From: Sagittula salina
GTDB taxonomy: Bacteria > Pseudomonadota > Alphaproteobacteria > Rhodobacterales > Rhodobacteraceae
DNA: 64,000 bases
Direction: 5' to 3'
Assembly: GCF_017813235.1 (NCBI RefSeq)
Contig: NZ_JAGISH010000016.1
Location: forward strand, 1-64,000
How positions within the stretch are numbered: position 1 is the stretch's first letter; each line of letters begins with the position of its first letter. Shown here piece after piece: positions 1 through 8,228 of this stretch. The position numbers were made by a program, and so were the translations under genes. The notes under the pieces were generated by a model, which ran no database searches, was not told the DNA's origin, and saw nothing but the letters and a program-made list of their open reading frames with translations.

Positions 1-37
1 ACGGCAAGCTGTCCTGACAGCCTGATGAAACGCCGTG

Positions 38-59
38 ATTGCGGGCACTTGCCCGCAAT
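38..59. promoter_or_regulatory. Perfect 9-bp inverted repeat left of the first gene
   Basis: ATTGCGGGC, a 4-nt loop, then GCCCGCAAT form a perfect hairpin. It is followed by only a short T-run (TTT), so it may be the terminator of a gene that lies left of the window or an operator upstream of the response regulator. No gene is visible between positions 1 and 148, and the sequence does not decide between the two readings. Confidence 0.4.
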
Positions 60-148
60 TTCACCCTTGTTCTTCCCGCTGCAATTTTCCGCGCAGGTGT
101 TGCAAAATGACGCAGTTGCGCTAGCCTCTGCGACAGGGAGGACTACCA

Positions 149-874
149 ATGCAACACTTCAAGGTTGTGCCGCGTGCTGACGCGATCACTTCGGTATTGA
201 TCGTCGATGATCACCCGCTGTTCAGTGACGCTCTCGCTTCCGCGCTTGAGGGCATGTACCCCGATGCCGCCGTCCAGAAGGCACGCTCGCTGAAGGATTC
301 TCTGAAAGCTCTGGACGATGGCTTCCAGCCCGATCTGGTGATGTTCGACCTGAAGCTGCCCGACGTGCAGGGCATTTCCGGCTTTGTCACCATGAAGGCC
401 CGATTGCCTGACACGCCGATCCTCGTGATTTCCTCGCTGACCTCGCGCGCGCTGGTGCACGCGCTGATGGACGAGGGCGCATCGGGCTTCGTGACAAAGG
501 ACACACCGGTGGAGGACCTGCGCGAGGTGCTGGCCCAGATCGTGCGCGGTCGAAAGTTCGTGCCGACGGAGTACCAGCAGAACGGCCCGCAGTGCACGCC
601 GGACGCGGCGCAGGACGATATCAACCACAAGCTCGCTGCGCTCACGCCGCAGCAGAAGAAGGTGGTCAAACTGATATGCGCGGGCAAGCCCAACAAACAG
701 ATCGCCTACGAATTGCAATTGGCGGAGGCCACGGTGAAGGCGCATATCACAGCGCTGTTGCGGCGGCTTGGGGCGCAGAACCGTACCCAGGCGGCGCTGA
801 TGATCGAAGCAGCCAACGCCCGGACGCCCGCCGGCATGGACGAGCCCGAGGCGCACAGCTTCCTGTGCCATTGA
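149..874 (+). CDS. LuxR/NarL-family response regulator (FlhR-like)
   Basis: A 241-residue two-component response regulator. The N-terminal receiver domain has the acidic pocket (IVDDH near residue 20) and the phospho-acceptor Asp67 in FDLKLPD. A LuxR-type helix-turn-helix occupies about residues 165-220 (LTPQQKKVV, then TVKAHI). The start is supported by GGGAGGA just upstream. It is followed by a FIST-domain gene and a hybrid kinase on the same strand, so the three probably act together. In Paracoccus the FlhSR pair controls methanol and formaldehyde oxidation genes, and here the target genes (adhI, fghA, xoxF) lie 8-12 kb downstream. The FlhR assignment is inference from context; the family call is firm. 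Confidence 0.88.
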   Translation: MQHFKVVPRADAITSVLIVDDHPLFSDALASALEGMYPDAAVQKARSLKDSLKALDDGFQPDLVMFDLKLPDVQGISGFVTMKARLPDTPILVISSLTSRALVHALMDEGASGFVTKDTPVEDLREVLAQIVRGRKFVPTEYQQNGPQCTPDAAQDDINHKLAALTPQQKKVVKLICAGKPNKQIAYELQLAEATVKAHITALLRRLGAQNRTQAALMIEAANARTPAGMDEPEAHSFLCH

Positions 875-913
875 ACCCTTCATCCCCGCCTCTCGCAGCC
901 AAGGGCCGGTCCA

Positions 914-2077
914 ATGCGTGACGATCTGGAAAACGGACTGCCGACCTGTGTGTCGGTGGCCTTTTCCGCCGACCCTGACAGCGAAACGGCCGCACGGGAG
1001 GCGGCGGCGGGCATCCAGCTGGACGACACATGTTTTATTCTGGCGCTCCTGCCTGCCGCTCTTGACCCCGGCACGGTGGCGCGGGTCTTTTCGGAAATGC
1101 TCGACACTGTGCCCGTCTTTGGTTGCACCACGGCGGGGCAGATCACGCCCAACGGCTACGAGACCGACGCGCTGCTGCTGATCGCCTTTCGCCGCGAGCA
1201 TTTCCGCTGTGCCTCCACCCTGATCGCGCCGTTGAAGCCGATGGGTATCGCGGGGATCGCCGACACCATGGCACGCGCCAATAGCCGCTTCATCCATACC
1301 GCAGGCTGGAACCGATTGGCGCTGGTCTTTGCCGACGGGCTGTCGAAACAGGAGGACCTGCTGGCCTCTGTTCTGGAATCCGTGCTGGAGGGGGTGCCGG
1401 TCTTTGGCGGGTCCGCGGGCGACGGGCTGGCGTTCGAGCGTACGCTGATCCTGCACAACGGCACGTTTCACGACAATGTGGCGCTGGTGCTGCTGATCGA
1501 AACCGACCTGTATTTCGAGGGCCTGAGTTTTGACCACTTCCTGCCGGAGGGGCACGAACTGGTCGTGACGGAGGCCAATACCGAAGAACGCGAGGTCACG
1601 GAGATCAACGGCGCACCGGCGGCAAAGGAATACGCCCGCCTCGTCGGCTGCACCGTGGCGGATCTGACCCCGCAGGTCTTCGCCGAGAACCCCATGCTGG
1701 TCTGCCACAAGCAAAACCACTACGTCCGCGCCGTGTCAGAGCTCAAACCGCCGCATACTCTGGGGTTTCTCGCCGCCATCGACGACGGGCTGATCATGGT
1801 GCTGGGGCGCGGCAAGGCGATTATCGAAACGCTTGAGGCCGAACTGAACACCCGCGACGTCACCGGCGCGCGGCCCGATTTCATCCTCGGTTTCGACTGT
1901 GTGCTGCGCAAACTGGAGATCGAGGAGAAGAACCTCGGCGCGCAGGTCTCCGATATTTTTCGCCGCCGCCGCGTTCTGGGTTTCAACACCTACGGCGAAC
2001 AGCACTGCGGCCTGCATATGAACCAGACCTTTGTCGGCGTGGCCTTCTACACCCGACCGCGCGGCGGTCTCTACTGA
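914..2077 (+). CDS. FIST-domain sensory protein (NosP-like context)
   Basis: A 387-residue soluble protein with both halves of the FIST fold. The N-terminal part carries GCTTAGQI (near residue 75) and VFGGSAGDG (near 160), and the C-terminal part carries GFNTYGEQ near residue 357. No signal peptide or membrane segment is seen, so it is cytoplasmic. It sits between a LuxR-type response regulator and a hybrid histidine kinase, 13 nt before the kinase. In Pseudomonas the FIST protein NosP binds haem and nitric oxide and controls the neighbouring hybrid kinase NahK, so an input role towards the kinase is a reasonable inference. The ligand cannot be read from the sequence. The ribosome site (AAGGG) is weak. 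Confidence 0.85.
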   Translation: MRDDLENGLPTCVSVAFSADPDSETAAREAAAGIQLDDTCFILALLPAALDPGTVARVFSEMLDTVPVFGCTTAGQITPNGYETDALLLIAFRREHFRCASTLIAPLKPMGIAGIADTMARANSRFIHTAGWNRLALVFADGLSKQEDLLASVLESVLEGVPVFGGSAGDGLAFERTLILHNGTFHDNVALVLLIETDLYFEGLSFDHFLPEGHELVVTEANTEEREVTEINGAPAAKEYARLVGCTVADLTPQVFAENPMLVCHKQNHYVRAVSELKPPHTLGFLAAIDDGLIMVLGRGKAIIETLEAELNTRDVTGARPDFILGFDCVLRKLEIEEKNLGAQVSDIFRRRRVLGFNTYGEQHCGLHMNQTFVGVAFYTRPRGGLY

Positions 2078-2090
2078 AAGGCGAGGCGCA

Positions 2091-4388
2091 ATGAACCTGA
2101 TCGACCCGCTGGAACCGCCCGAACTGCAACTTTTGCGCCAGACCCGTATCATCGAGGCGCTGGTGCGCCGCGCCACCCGGCAGAACGAGGTCGGCCAGAC
2201 CGCCTATTCCGCATTCCAGTCGGCCATCGAACTGCAAAGCCAGGTGGCGGCAAAGACCCGCGACCTCGAACGCGCCGCCGACGAACTGAAGAGTATCCGC
2301 ACCGAACGCGAACGCACGCGCAAGAACCTCGACGAGGCGATGGCGGTGATGGGAGAGGGCTTCGCGCTCTTTACCGAGGGGCAGCTGGACATCTGCAACG
2401 ACCTCTTTCAGCATCTTTTGCCGGACGTGGCGGGCGAGGTGGTGCAGGGGCTGCCATTGCCCGATTATTTCGATCTCATGGGGCGTTCTCGCCACGTGAT
2501 CTCGACCGACCGGCAGATCAGCGCGGGGGCGCGGGGGGCACCTTCGGCATCCTCGGTGATCGAACTGACGGAGGACCGCTGGTATCAGCTATCGTTGCAG
2601 CGCACCTCGCTCGACAACACGGTGCTGCTGCTGACTGACATCACTGCCATCGTGCGGCAGAACCGCTCCGAAAAGGAGCATCTGATCGACCGGCAGGCGG
2701 ATTATCTGCAGGCGGTATTTGACAACATGACCTCCGGGGTCTGCTCGTTCTCCGGCGACGGCGATCTGGTGATGCACAACCAGCAGTTCCGGCAGCTGAC
2801 CGGTTTGCCGATGACGGCGCTGCAAAAGGGCATGACGCTGACGCGGCTTTTGCACCTGATGACCATCCGCGGCTTCATTTCTGATCATACGCTGCTGGAA
2901 GTGGACGAGTGGCGCCGGGAACTGATGCGGCAAGGTCGGCTCCGGCGGCAGGTGCGGTCGCGGGCGGAACAGGTCATCGACCTGCAAGCGAACCGGATGC
3001 CGGACGGCGGATTCCTTGTGGAACTGAAGGACGTCACGCTGGAGATCCGGGCCACAGAGACGCTGGAAAAACGGGTGAAAGAGCGCACCTCCGAACTGAC
3101 AGACGCCAACGCCCGGCTGACCGAGCAATACGAGGAAAAGGCACGGGTGGAGGAAGAGCTGCGTGTCGCCAAGGAACGTGCGGAAGCGGCGGTGTCATCC
3201 AAGACCCGTTTCCTCGCTGCCGCCAGCCACGACCTGCTGCAACCGATCAACGCGGCAAAACTGCTGCTTGCCACTTTGCAGACCAACGCCGCGCAAACGG
3301 AGCACGCGCCGATGGTGGGGCGGCTGAAGGGCGCCTTCACCTCCATCGAGCAACTGCTGCACGCTCTTCTGGATATCTCGCGGCTGGATTCGGCAGACCG
3401 CGATACGGTCAGCCCCTCCACGCTCTCGTTGGGGGCCATCATGCGCAGCGTCTACGAGGATCAGACGCCGCTGGCGGAGGAACGCGGCGTGCGTCTGCAG
3501 GTTTCGCCCTGCTCGGCCTTCGTGCGGTCGGACCCGGTGTACCTGCTGCGCTCCGTGCAGAACCTGGTGGTGAATGCGATCCAGTATACGCCCGGGGGCG
3601 GGCGGGTACTGCTCGGGTGCCGCCGCAAGGCAGGCCGCATCGTGCTGCAGGTATGGGACACCGGCATCGGCATCGGTGCGGAGGATCAGACCCGCATTTT
3701 CGAGGAGTTCGCCCGTGCCGGAAATGTGACGCCGGGCTCGGGTGTGGGTCTTGGCCTGTCCATTGTGGAACGCACCTGCCGCCATCTCGGGCACCGGCTC
3801 TGGATGTCGTCCGAGATCGGCGTCGGCTCCGTTTTCTGCATCGAGTTCGACGAGGTACAGCAGGAGCTGCCGCTCGACACCGCCCCTGCGCTGCCGCAGG
3901 CGGGCGAATCGCTGGAGAACTGCATCGCGCTGGTGGTGGAGAACGACGAGGACGTGCTTTATGCCACCTGCCAGACGCTGGAGACATGGGGTGCCTCGGT
4001 GTTGGCGGCGAAGTCGACGCAAGAGGCGCTGGCCCACATGGCGGACATGGGAATGCCGCCCGATATCCTGCTGGTTGACTACCAGCTGAACGGCGACGAC
4101 ACCGGTCTGCGCACCATCGAAGCGATCCGGCGCGACAGCGCGACCCACGTCCCCGCCATCATGATCACCGCTGACCGGCGCGAACGTCTGCTGCGGGCGG
4201 GGGCCGAGCAGGATTTCGCCGTCATGACGAAGCCGGTGCAGGTTTCCCGCCTGCGCCCGCTGATCGAATGGAAACTGCGGGCGCGGCAGGAGTCTGGGCA
4301 GAAGTCGGGGCCGAACTCAGGGCCAGGATCTGGACCTGCGCCGAAAGTCTTTGGTGACAGTCCCGGGCCGGTCGCTAGTCTCGGCTGA
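2091..4388 (+). CDS. Hybrid sensor histidine kinase with PAS domains and C-terminal receiver (FlhS/NahK-like)
   Basis: A 765-residue cytoplasmic kinase without transmembrane helices. Order: an N-terminal helical segment, a PAS-like region (about 85-190), a PAS domain (about 205-320), a coiled coil (325-372), HisKA with His380 in AAASHDLLQP, a HATPase (DTGIGIG and GSGVGLGLSI), and a receiver with Asp663 in LLVDYQL. The tail after the receiver is a Ser-Gly-Pro-rich low-complexity stretch. I chose the ATG at 2091, behind AAAGGCGAGG, rather than an upstream ATG that overlaps the FIST gene. The receiver and kinase suggest a phosphorelay to the LuxR regulator at 149. Such kinases accompany PQQ-alcohol dehydrogenase regulation in Pseudomonas (ErcS'/NahK) and Paracoccus (FlhS). 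The exact signal is unknown. Confidence 0.88.
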   Translation: MNLIDPLEPPELQLLRQTRIIEALVRRATRQNEVGQTAYSAFQSAIELQSQVAAKTRDLERAADELKSIRTERERTRKNLDEAMAVMGEGFALFTEGQLDICNDLFQHLLPDVAGEVVQGLPLPDYFDLMGRSRHVISTDRQISAGARGAPSASSVIELTEDRWYQLSLQRTSLDNTVLLLTDITAIVRQNRSEKEHLIDRQADYLQAVFDNMTSGVCSFSGDGDLVMHNQQFRQLTGLPMTALQKGMTLTRLLHLMTIRGFISDHTLLEVDEWRRELMRQGRLRRQVRSRAEQVIDLQANRMPDGGFLVELKDVTLEIRATETLEKRVKERTSELTDANARLTEQYEEKARVEEELRVAKERAEAAVSSKTRFLAAASHDLLQPINAAKLLLATLQTNAAQTEHAPMVGRLKGAFTSIEQLLHALLDISRLDSADRDTVSPSTLSLGAIMRSVYEDQTPLAEERGVRLQVSPCSAFVRSDPVYLLRSVQNLVVNAIQYTPGGGRVLLGCRRKAGRIVLQVWDTGIGIGAEDQTRIFEEFARAGNVTPGSGVGLGLSIVERTCRHLGHRLWMSSEIGVGSVFCIEFDEVQQELPLDTAPALPQAGESLENCIALVVENDEDVLYATCQTLETWGASVLAAKSTQEALAHMADMGMPPDILLVDYQLNGDDTGLRTIEAIRRDSATHVPAIMITADRRERLLRAGAEQDFAVMTKPVQVSRLRPLIEWKLRARQESGQKSGPNSGPGSGPAPKVFGDSPGPVASLG

Positions 4389-4403
4389 GGGAGGACCATC
4401 ACC

Positions 4404-5078
4404 ATGCGCAACACCCTGATCGCAGCCCTTTTCCTAGCCATTCCGCTGACCCCGGCACTGGCGGCGGAACAGTTGGACGGCAAAGCGACTTATGACCTGC
4501 TTTTCCGAGAGCACACGCTCGACGACGTGGAGCCGGGGCAGACGCTGACCTACACGCGGGCCGTTTCGAACACGCTGAATCCTGCGGCCGCCGAACGCGA
4601 CAGCGGCCAGATCGAGATGAGCTTTGACAAGGAACGCGCCTTGATGGCCGTTCTGGAGCTGAAACGCGAGGACGACAAGCACCGGGGCCTGGGCAGGTTC
4701 CCGGCAAGTGTCGGCAACCCGATGATCATGTTCTTCTACGAAAGCGTCGTGCGCGACATGGCCGAATCGGCGGGCGGCAGCCCCTTTTACATCCGCAACC
4801 GCGTAAAGGACTCTCTGGTCAAATCCTCGGAGGTCATTGCGGGCGAGGCGGAAGTCGATGGCAAGGTCATACCGACCCAGAGCGTCACCCTCCGCCCCTT
4901 CGAAAACGACCCCAATGCCGACCGGATGAAAGGCTTCGACGAACTGGAGCTTGAGGTGGTCATGTCCGACGAGGTGCCCGGCTGGTACGTCAGTCTCACC
5001 GCCAGCGTCCCCGGCGAAGGCAAAGCACCCACTTACCTGTCAGAAATCGATTTCCGCGCGCTGGAGGCGGCGCAGTGA
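4404..5078 (+). CDS. Secreted protein of unknown function
   Basis: A 224-residue protein with a clear Sec signal peptide (hydrophobic stretch, cleavage after ALA-A near residue 20) and a strong GGGAGG ribosome site. The mature part is hydrophilic, has no cysteines and no motif I recognise. It follows the hybrid kinase by 15 nt and overlaps the next small secreted protein by four bases (ATGA), so all are probably cotranscribed. Its presence in the methanol locus suggests a periplasmic accessory role, but this is only context. I do not recognise the family. Confidence 0.75.
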   Translation: MRNTLIAALFLAIPLTPALAAEQLDGKATYDLLFREHTLDDVEPGQTLTYTRAVSNTLNPAAAERDSGQIEMSFDKERALMAVLELKREDDKHRGLGRFPASVGNPMIMFFYESVVRDMAESAGGSPFYIRNRVKDSLVKSSEVIAGEAEVDGKVIPTQSVTLRPFENDPNADRMKGFDELELEVVMSDEVPGWYVSLTASVPGEGKAPTYLSEIDFRALEAAQ

Positions 5079-5440
5079 GTCGGCTCCCGGCAATACTTTG
5101 CGCGGCGCTGGCGTTGCCATTCTGCTTTCCCGGCATGGGGGTCGCGCAGGACGCGGCGCAACGTTACAACGACTACCCGACCTCGGCACGGGCGGATTAC
5201 GTCTTTGCCTGCATGGCCACCAACGGGCGCTCGCGGCAGGTGCTGGAGAAATGCAGCTGCTCCATCGACGAAATCGCGGCCATCCTGCCCTACGAGAAGT
5301 ATCTCGAGGCGGAAACCGTGCTGTCGATGCGCCGGGTGGGCGGTGAACGCATGGCGGTCTTCAACTCCGCTGCCGCTGCGGAGGCCTTTGTCGCCGACCT
5401 GCGCCGCGCGCAGGCCGAGGCCGAGGTGGTCTGTTTCTGA
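5075..5440 (+). CDS. Small secreted protein with paired cysteines, function unknown
   Basis: A 121-residue protein with an N-terminal signal peptide (cleavage near AQD, residue 25). The mature part contains three cysteines close together (FAC, then KCSC, about residues 48-64) and a C-terminal VCF. This could form disulphides or bind a metal in the periplasm. The start codon overlaps the stop of the preceding gene (ATGA), showing translational coupling. It is the last gene of the kinase operon and faces a SoxYZ-like gene on the other strand. I do not recognise the family. Confidence 0.72.
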   Translation: MSRLPAILCAALALPFCFPGMGVAQDAAQRYNDYPTSARADYVFACMATNGRSRQVLEKCSCSIDEIAAILPYEKYLEAETVLSMRRVGGERMAVFNSAAAAEAFVADLRRAQAEAEVVCF

Positions 5441-5447
5441 CGACGGC

Positions 5448-5471
5448 CCCGAGGTCGCAAACGACCCCGGG
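5448..5471. terminator. Hairpin between convergent genes, possible bidirectional terminator
   Basis: CCCGAGGTCG, loop CAAA, then CGACCCCGGG form a stem with one mismatch. It lies exactly in the 35-nt gap between two convergent genes. There is no long T-run on either side, so it may act with Rho or as an mRNA 3' end stabiliser. Confidence 0.45.
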
Positions 5472-5475
5472 CCGC

Positions 5476-6285
5476 TCATCCGCCTGCGGTTTTTGCGAGA
5501 ACCTGTTCGAATCGGTTGCCTTCGGTGTCCGTCGCCACCACCCGCAGCGAGGGCGCGCCGTTGTCGGTGTAGCCGAAGCGGAACACGGGGTTTTCCGAAA
5601 TGGAAATGCCGCCATCCATGGTGAACAGCATCTCGTCGCCCTGCCAGACCTCCATGTGGTCGATGAAATGCGCCGGGATGAACAGCTGCGTGACCTGATT
5701 GCGTTGCAGGCCTGAATAGTTGGGATGCCGCAGCATGATCTGCGCCTCGCGGCGTGCCATGGACTGTTGCGGCTCTGCTTCTCCGAACAGGCGGAGCTTC
5801 ATCTGGCCCAACCCTGCCAGCGCCTGTTCCGGGTCGCGGGAGGCTGGGGCGGAACAGCCGCCCGACGCCTTCACATAGCGGCCCGTCATGAACAAACCGG
5901 CGGGTGTTTCAGTCAGCACCCGCACGTTGGAATACTGGTTCACGCGCACGCGCAGTTCGATATCAACCGGGGCCATGCCGGGTCCGAAGGTCAGGTCGGC
6001 GGCGACCGGGGCGGGGTTCTCGTCGATGATGACGGTGGCCTTCTTGATCGTCGCGTCGGCGTCCGTCTGGCGCAGGATCACCGGAACGGTGGCGGCGTCA
6101 TGAGCGCGATAGGGCGCTTCGACGGCCAGCGGGCTGCCGACGTCCGAAATCGTCCGCTCTCCCACGACGTCGAAACGCAGGTCTTCCCAGGTTGGGCTTG
6201 GGGTCAGGGGGTTCTGCTCCGCCGCAAGGGCGGACGTGACGCCCAGCAGGGCGATTACCGCCACGGCACTCAGGGTGTGGGCCAT
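5476..6285 (-). CDS. Quinoprotein dehydrogenase-associated SoxYZ-like carrier protein (copy 1)
   Basis: A 269-residue periplasmic protein with a Sec signal (cleavage after ALA-A near 20). The first two thirds resemble SoxY and the last third SoxZ, fused in one chain. In Sox systems SoxY carries sulfur intermediates on a cysteine near its C-terminus. Here a single such cysteine is kept at the junction in GGCSAP (about residue 148). Proteins of this kind are found beside PQQ-dependent dehydrogenases, where their cargo is not known. The ATG at 6285 has a strong AGGAGGAG site. It is divergent from the zinc metallohydrolase at 6411, its usual partner, and a second copy lies at 14654. Confidence 0.82.
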   Translation of the reverse strand: MAHTLSAVAVIALLGVTSALAAEQNPLTPSPTWEDLRFDVVGERTISDVGSPLAVEAPYRAHDAATVPVILRQTDADATIKKATVIIDENPAPVAADLTFGPGMAPVDIELRVRVNQYSNVRVLTETPAGLFMTGRYVKASGGCSAPASRDPEQALAGLGQMKLRLFGEAEPQQSMARREAQIMLRHPNYSGLQRNQVTQLFIPAHFIDHMEVWQGDEMLFTMDGGISISENPVFRFGYTDNGAPSLRVVATDTEGNRFEQVLAKTAGG

Positions 6286-6410
6286 GCTTGCTCCTCCTCG
6301 CACGGGTGTGGCGGGAGAATGCCATGAAAGAGCCACGCGTCCACATGCGTCATAAGTCGGTGTGGCGCGACGTCGGGCTTCTGCGAAGCTGGGGGCGGGG
6401 AGGAGCAAGC
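6286..6410. promoter_or_regulatory. Divergent control region between SoxYZ-like and metallohydrolase genes
   Basis: The 125-nt gap must hold promoters for both directions. The last 15 bases ending in each start codon are identical in the two genes (GGAGGAGCAAGCATG), so the region is bounded by inverted copies of one ribosome-binding leader. I could not pick convincing -35/-10 boxes. Confidence 0.5.
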
Positions 6411-7442
6411 ATGTTCGAGATGGTTGTGGCGCTCTGCATGGGCGCGGGCGAGGTTACCTGCCGGGAGGCGCTGCTGCCCGGTTTCGAGTCCGCGACAGAG
6501 GCCGCGTGCGGTGCGCAAACCCCCGTGATCCCGGCGTTTCTGGCCGGCACGCCGGTGGGGGCGCCGTTCTGTCGGGAGGTCGGCGGGACGCTGACCGTGC
6601 AGGAGGTCGCGCCCGGACTGTTCGTCCACGAAGGCCGCATCGAGGAGCCGGACCAGGCGAATCGCGGCGATGTTTCCAATCTCGCATTCGTGATCGGAGA
6701 GCGGTCCGTGGCCGTTATCGACAGCGGTTCCGCACGCTGGATCGGAGAATCGCTTTGGCGGGCGATCCGGGCGCGCACCGATCTGCCGGTGAGTCATGTC
6801 ATCCTGACCCACATGCACCCCGATCACGTCTTTGGCGCCTCCGTTCTGGCGGAGGCGGGCGCGCGGGTCATGGGGCACGCGGGCCTGCCACGTGCGCTGC
6901 TGGACCGGGAGCAAAACTACCTAGAGAGCCTGCGCCGCCTGCTGGGCGATGAGGCCTTTGCCGGGACCATGCCGCCGCGAATCGACAGTACGGTGGCGCA
7001 GGAGACGACGATCGACCTTGGCGGGCGCGTTATGCGGCTGGTGCCACACGGCCCGGCGCATACCGGAGTGGACCTGAGCGTGGTGGACGAGGCCACCGGC
7101 ACTCTGATCGCGGGCGACCTGCTTTTCCACCGCCATACACCCGCGCTGGACGGGTCGATCCGGGGCTGGCAGCGGGAGATTGCGGGATTGACCGACGAAC
7201 CCTTTACCCGCGTGGTGCCGGGTCATGGCGCCGCGTCCCTACCGTGGCCGGAGGGCGCGGAGGCCCTGACGCGGTATCTCGATGCGCTTGCACACGACAC
7301 GCGCGCCGCCATCGACGCGGGCGAACGGCTGGGCGCGGCAGTGGAGCAAATCGCAGAAAGCGAGCGCCCGTATTGGGTGTTGTTCGACGCCTACAATCCG
7401 CGCAACGCCACCGTGGCCTTTACCGAGCTGGAGTGGGAATAG
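6411..7442 (+). CDS. Quinoprotein relay system zinc metallohydrolase (MBL fold)
   Basis: A 343-residue metallo-beta-lactamase-fold protein. The zinc motif HMHPDH (THMHPDHVFG, about residue 135-140) is intact, with further ligands in HGPAHTGVD and in GDLLF, and a late VPGHG. The N-terminus is hydrophobic and probably a signal peptide, which would place it in the periplasm. I chose the ATG at 6411 because of the GGGGAGGAG site. Members of this subfamily are found next to PQQ-dehydrogenase-associated SoxYZ-like carriers, as here (divergent neighbour). A thioester- or carrier-cleaving role, like SoxH, is an inference. It abuts the next convergent gene with no gap. Confidence 0.8.
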   Translation: MFEMVVALCMGAGEVTCREALLPGFESATEAACGAQTPVIPAFLAGTPVGAPFCREVGGTLTVQEVAPGLFVHEGRIEEPDQANRGDVSNLAFVIGERSVAVIDSGSARWIGESLWRAIRARTDLPVSHVILTHMHPDHVFGASVLAEAGARVMGHAGLPRALLDREQNYLESLRRLLGDEAFAGTMPPRIDSTVAQETTIDLGGRVMRLVPHGPAHTGVDLSVVDEATGTLIAGDLLFHRHTPALDGSIRGWQREIAGLTDEPFTRVVPGHGAASLPWPEGAEALTRYLDALAHDTRAAIDAGERLGAAVEQIAESERPYWVLFDAYNPRNATVAFTELEWE

Positions 7443-8060
7443 TCATTCCGTGTGGGCCTGCAGCATCTGTGCAATGGCATAGAGCCGCTTTTCCAGCAGC
7501 ACAGGCGTTTCACAAAGGTACTGAATGGACTGTTGCCGGTCGGTATAGATTGTCTGGTCCCAGTCCAGCTGCTCTTCCAGCGTATCGACCTTGTCGAAAT
7601 CGGGGTCTTCTTTCGCCATCTCGGCATCCATCTCGACACGGGCGCCCTCGATCTTCTCCGACAGTGCGATCTGCGAAAGGGAGAAGTCCCCGATCCCTTC
7701 CATGATCCGTGACCGCCGGGTGGCGAGGCTGTGGAACACACCGTCGAAGACCAGCCCCATGAGGTCCGCGTCGCCAGCGTGCGCTTCGGCAAAGGCGGCG
7801 ACCTCGGGTTCCAGCTCCTCCAGCGTCAGGCGTCGGATGGCCAGGGTCTCCGCCAGCGTAGTGACGGCGCGGCGGGTTGATTCGTCCTCCGGCCGGGACT
7901 GGGGGATCGGCGTGGGCCACATCAGCCCGGCGGACAGGTTTTCCACCTTGCGCTGGATGCAGGGCCAGGTCGGGTCGGCGTAATCGGCGGCCATGGCGGC
8001 AGGAGCCAGCCCGGCAATGAAAAGCGCTGCCAAACAGGCAAGAGGCTTGCGCGTTGTCAT
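7443..8060 (-). CDS. Secreted protein of unknown function in the methanol locus
   Basis: A 205-residue protein with a Sec signal peptide (cleavage after AMA-A near 24). The mature part is mostly helical and acidic, with one Cys-containing segment at each end (PTWPCIQRK and QYLCETP). The start at 8060 has a GGGAGGA site. Its stop codon touches the stop of the convergent metallohydrolase gene. It is divergent from adhI and so may share a control region with formaldehyde oxidation. I do not recognise the family. Confidence 0.72.
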   Translation of the reverse strand: MTTRKPLACLAALFIAGLAPAAMAADYADPTWPCIQRKVENLSAGLMWPTPIPQSRPEDESTRRAVTTLAETLAIRRLTLEELEPEVAAFAEAHAGDADLMGLVFDGVFHSLATRRSRIMEGIGDFSLSQIALSEKIEGARVEMDAEMAKEDPDFDKVDTLEEQLDWDQTIYTDRQQSIQYLCETPVLLEKRLYAIAQMLQAHTE

Positions 8061-8228
8061 GAATTTTCCTCCCGTTTTTCGCAGGATGGCGGAGGGGGTC
8101 GCGCCTGTCCACGGTGATGGTATACCTCCGAATGCATCCGATGGTCTGCATTGTGCCAAGAGGTCGCAGGCTTTCATACTCACCGCAAACGCAGGCCCTG
8201 CAACAGGGGCCGAGGGAGGACATTTACT
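8061..8228. promoter_or_regulatory. Divergent control region upstream of adhI with an inverted repeat
   Basis: The 168-nt gap contains AATGCA-N10-TGCATT (8131-8152), a two-fold symmetric site of the spacing bound by dimeric activators, and a GGTATACC palindrome just before it (8119-8126). Either could be an operator for the response regulator at 149. This is inference; no second copy was found at the other promoters of the locus. Confidence 0.42.

Noticed and set aside
143..1720. 525-codon minus-strand frame opposite the response regulator and FIST genes
   Set aside because: It spans two unrelated plus-strand genes and their gap and has no motif; the plus-strand products are clearly recognisable.
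8119..8126. GGTATACC near adhI as a GntR operator
   Set aside because: Only the 8-bp core is symmetric and no GntR regulator or organic-acid operon is linked to it; kept only as part of the divergent control region.
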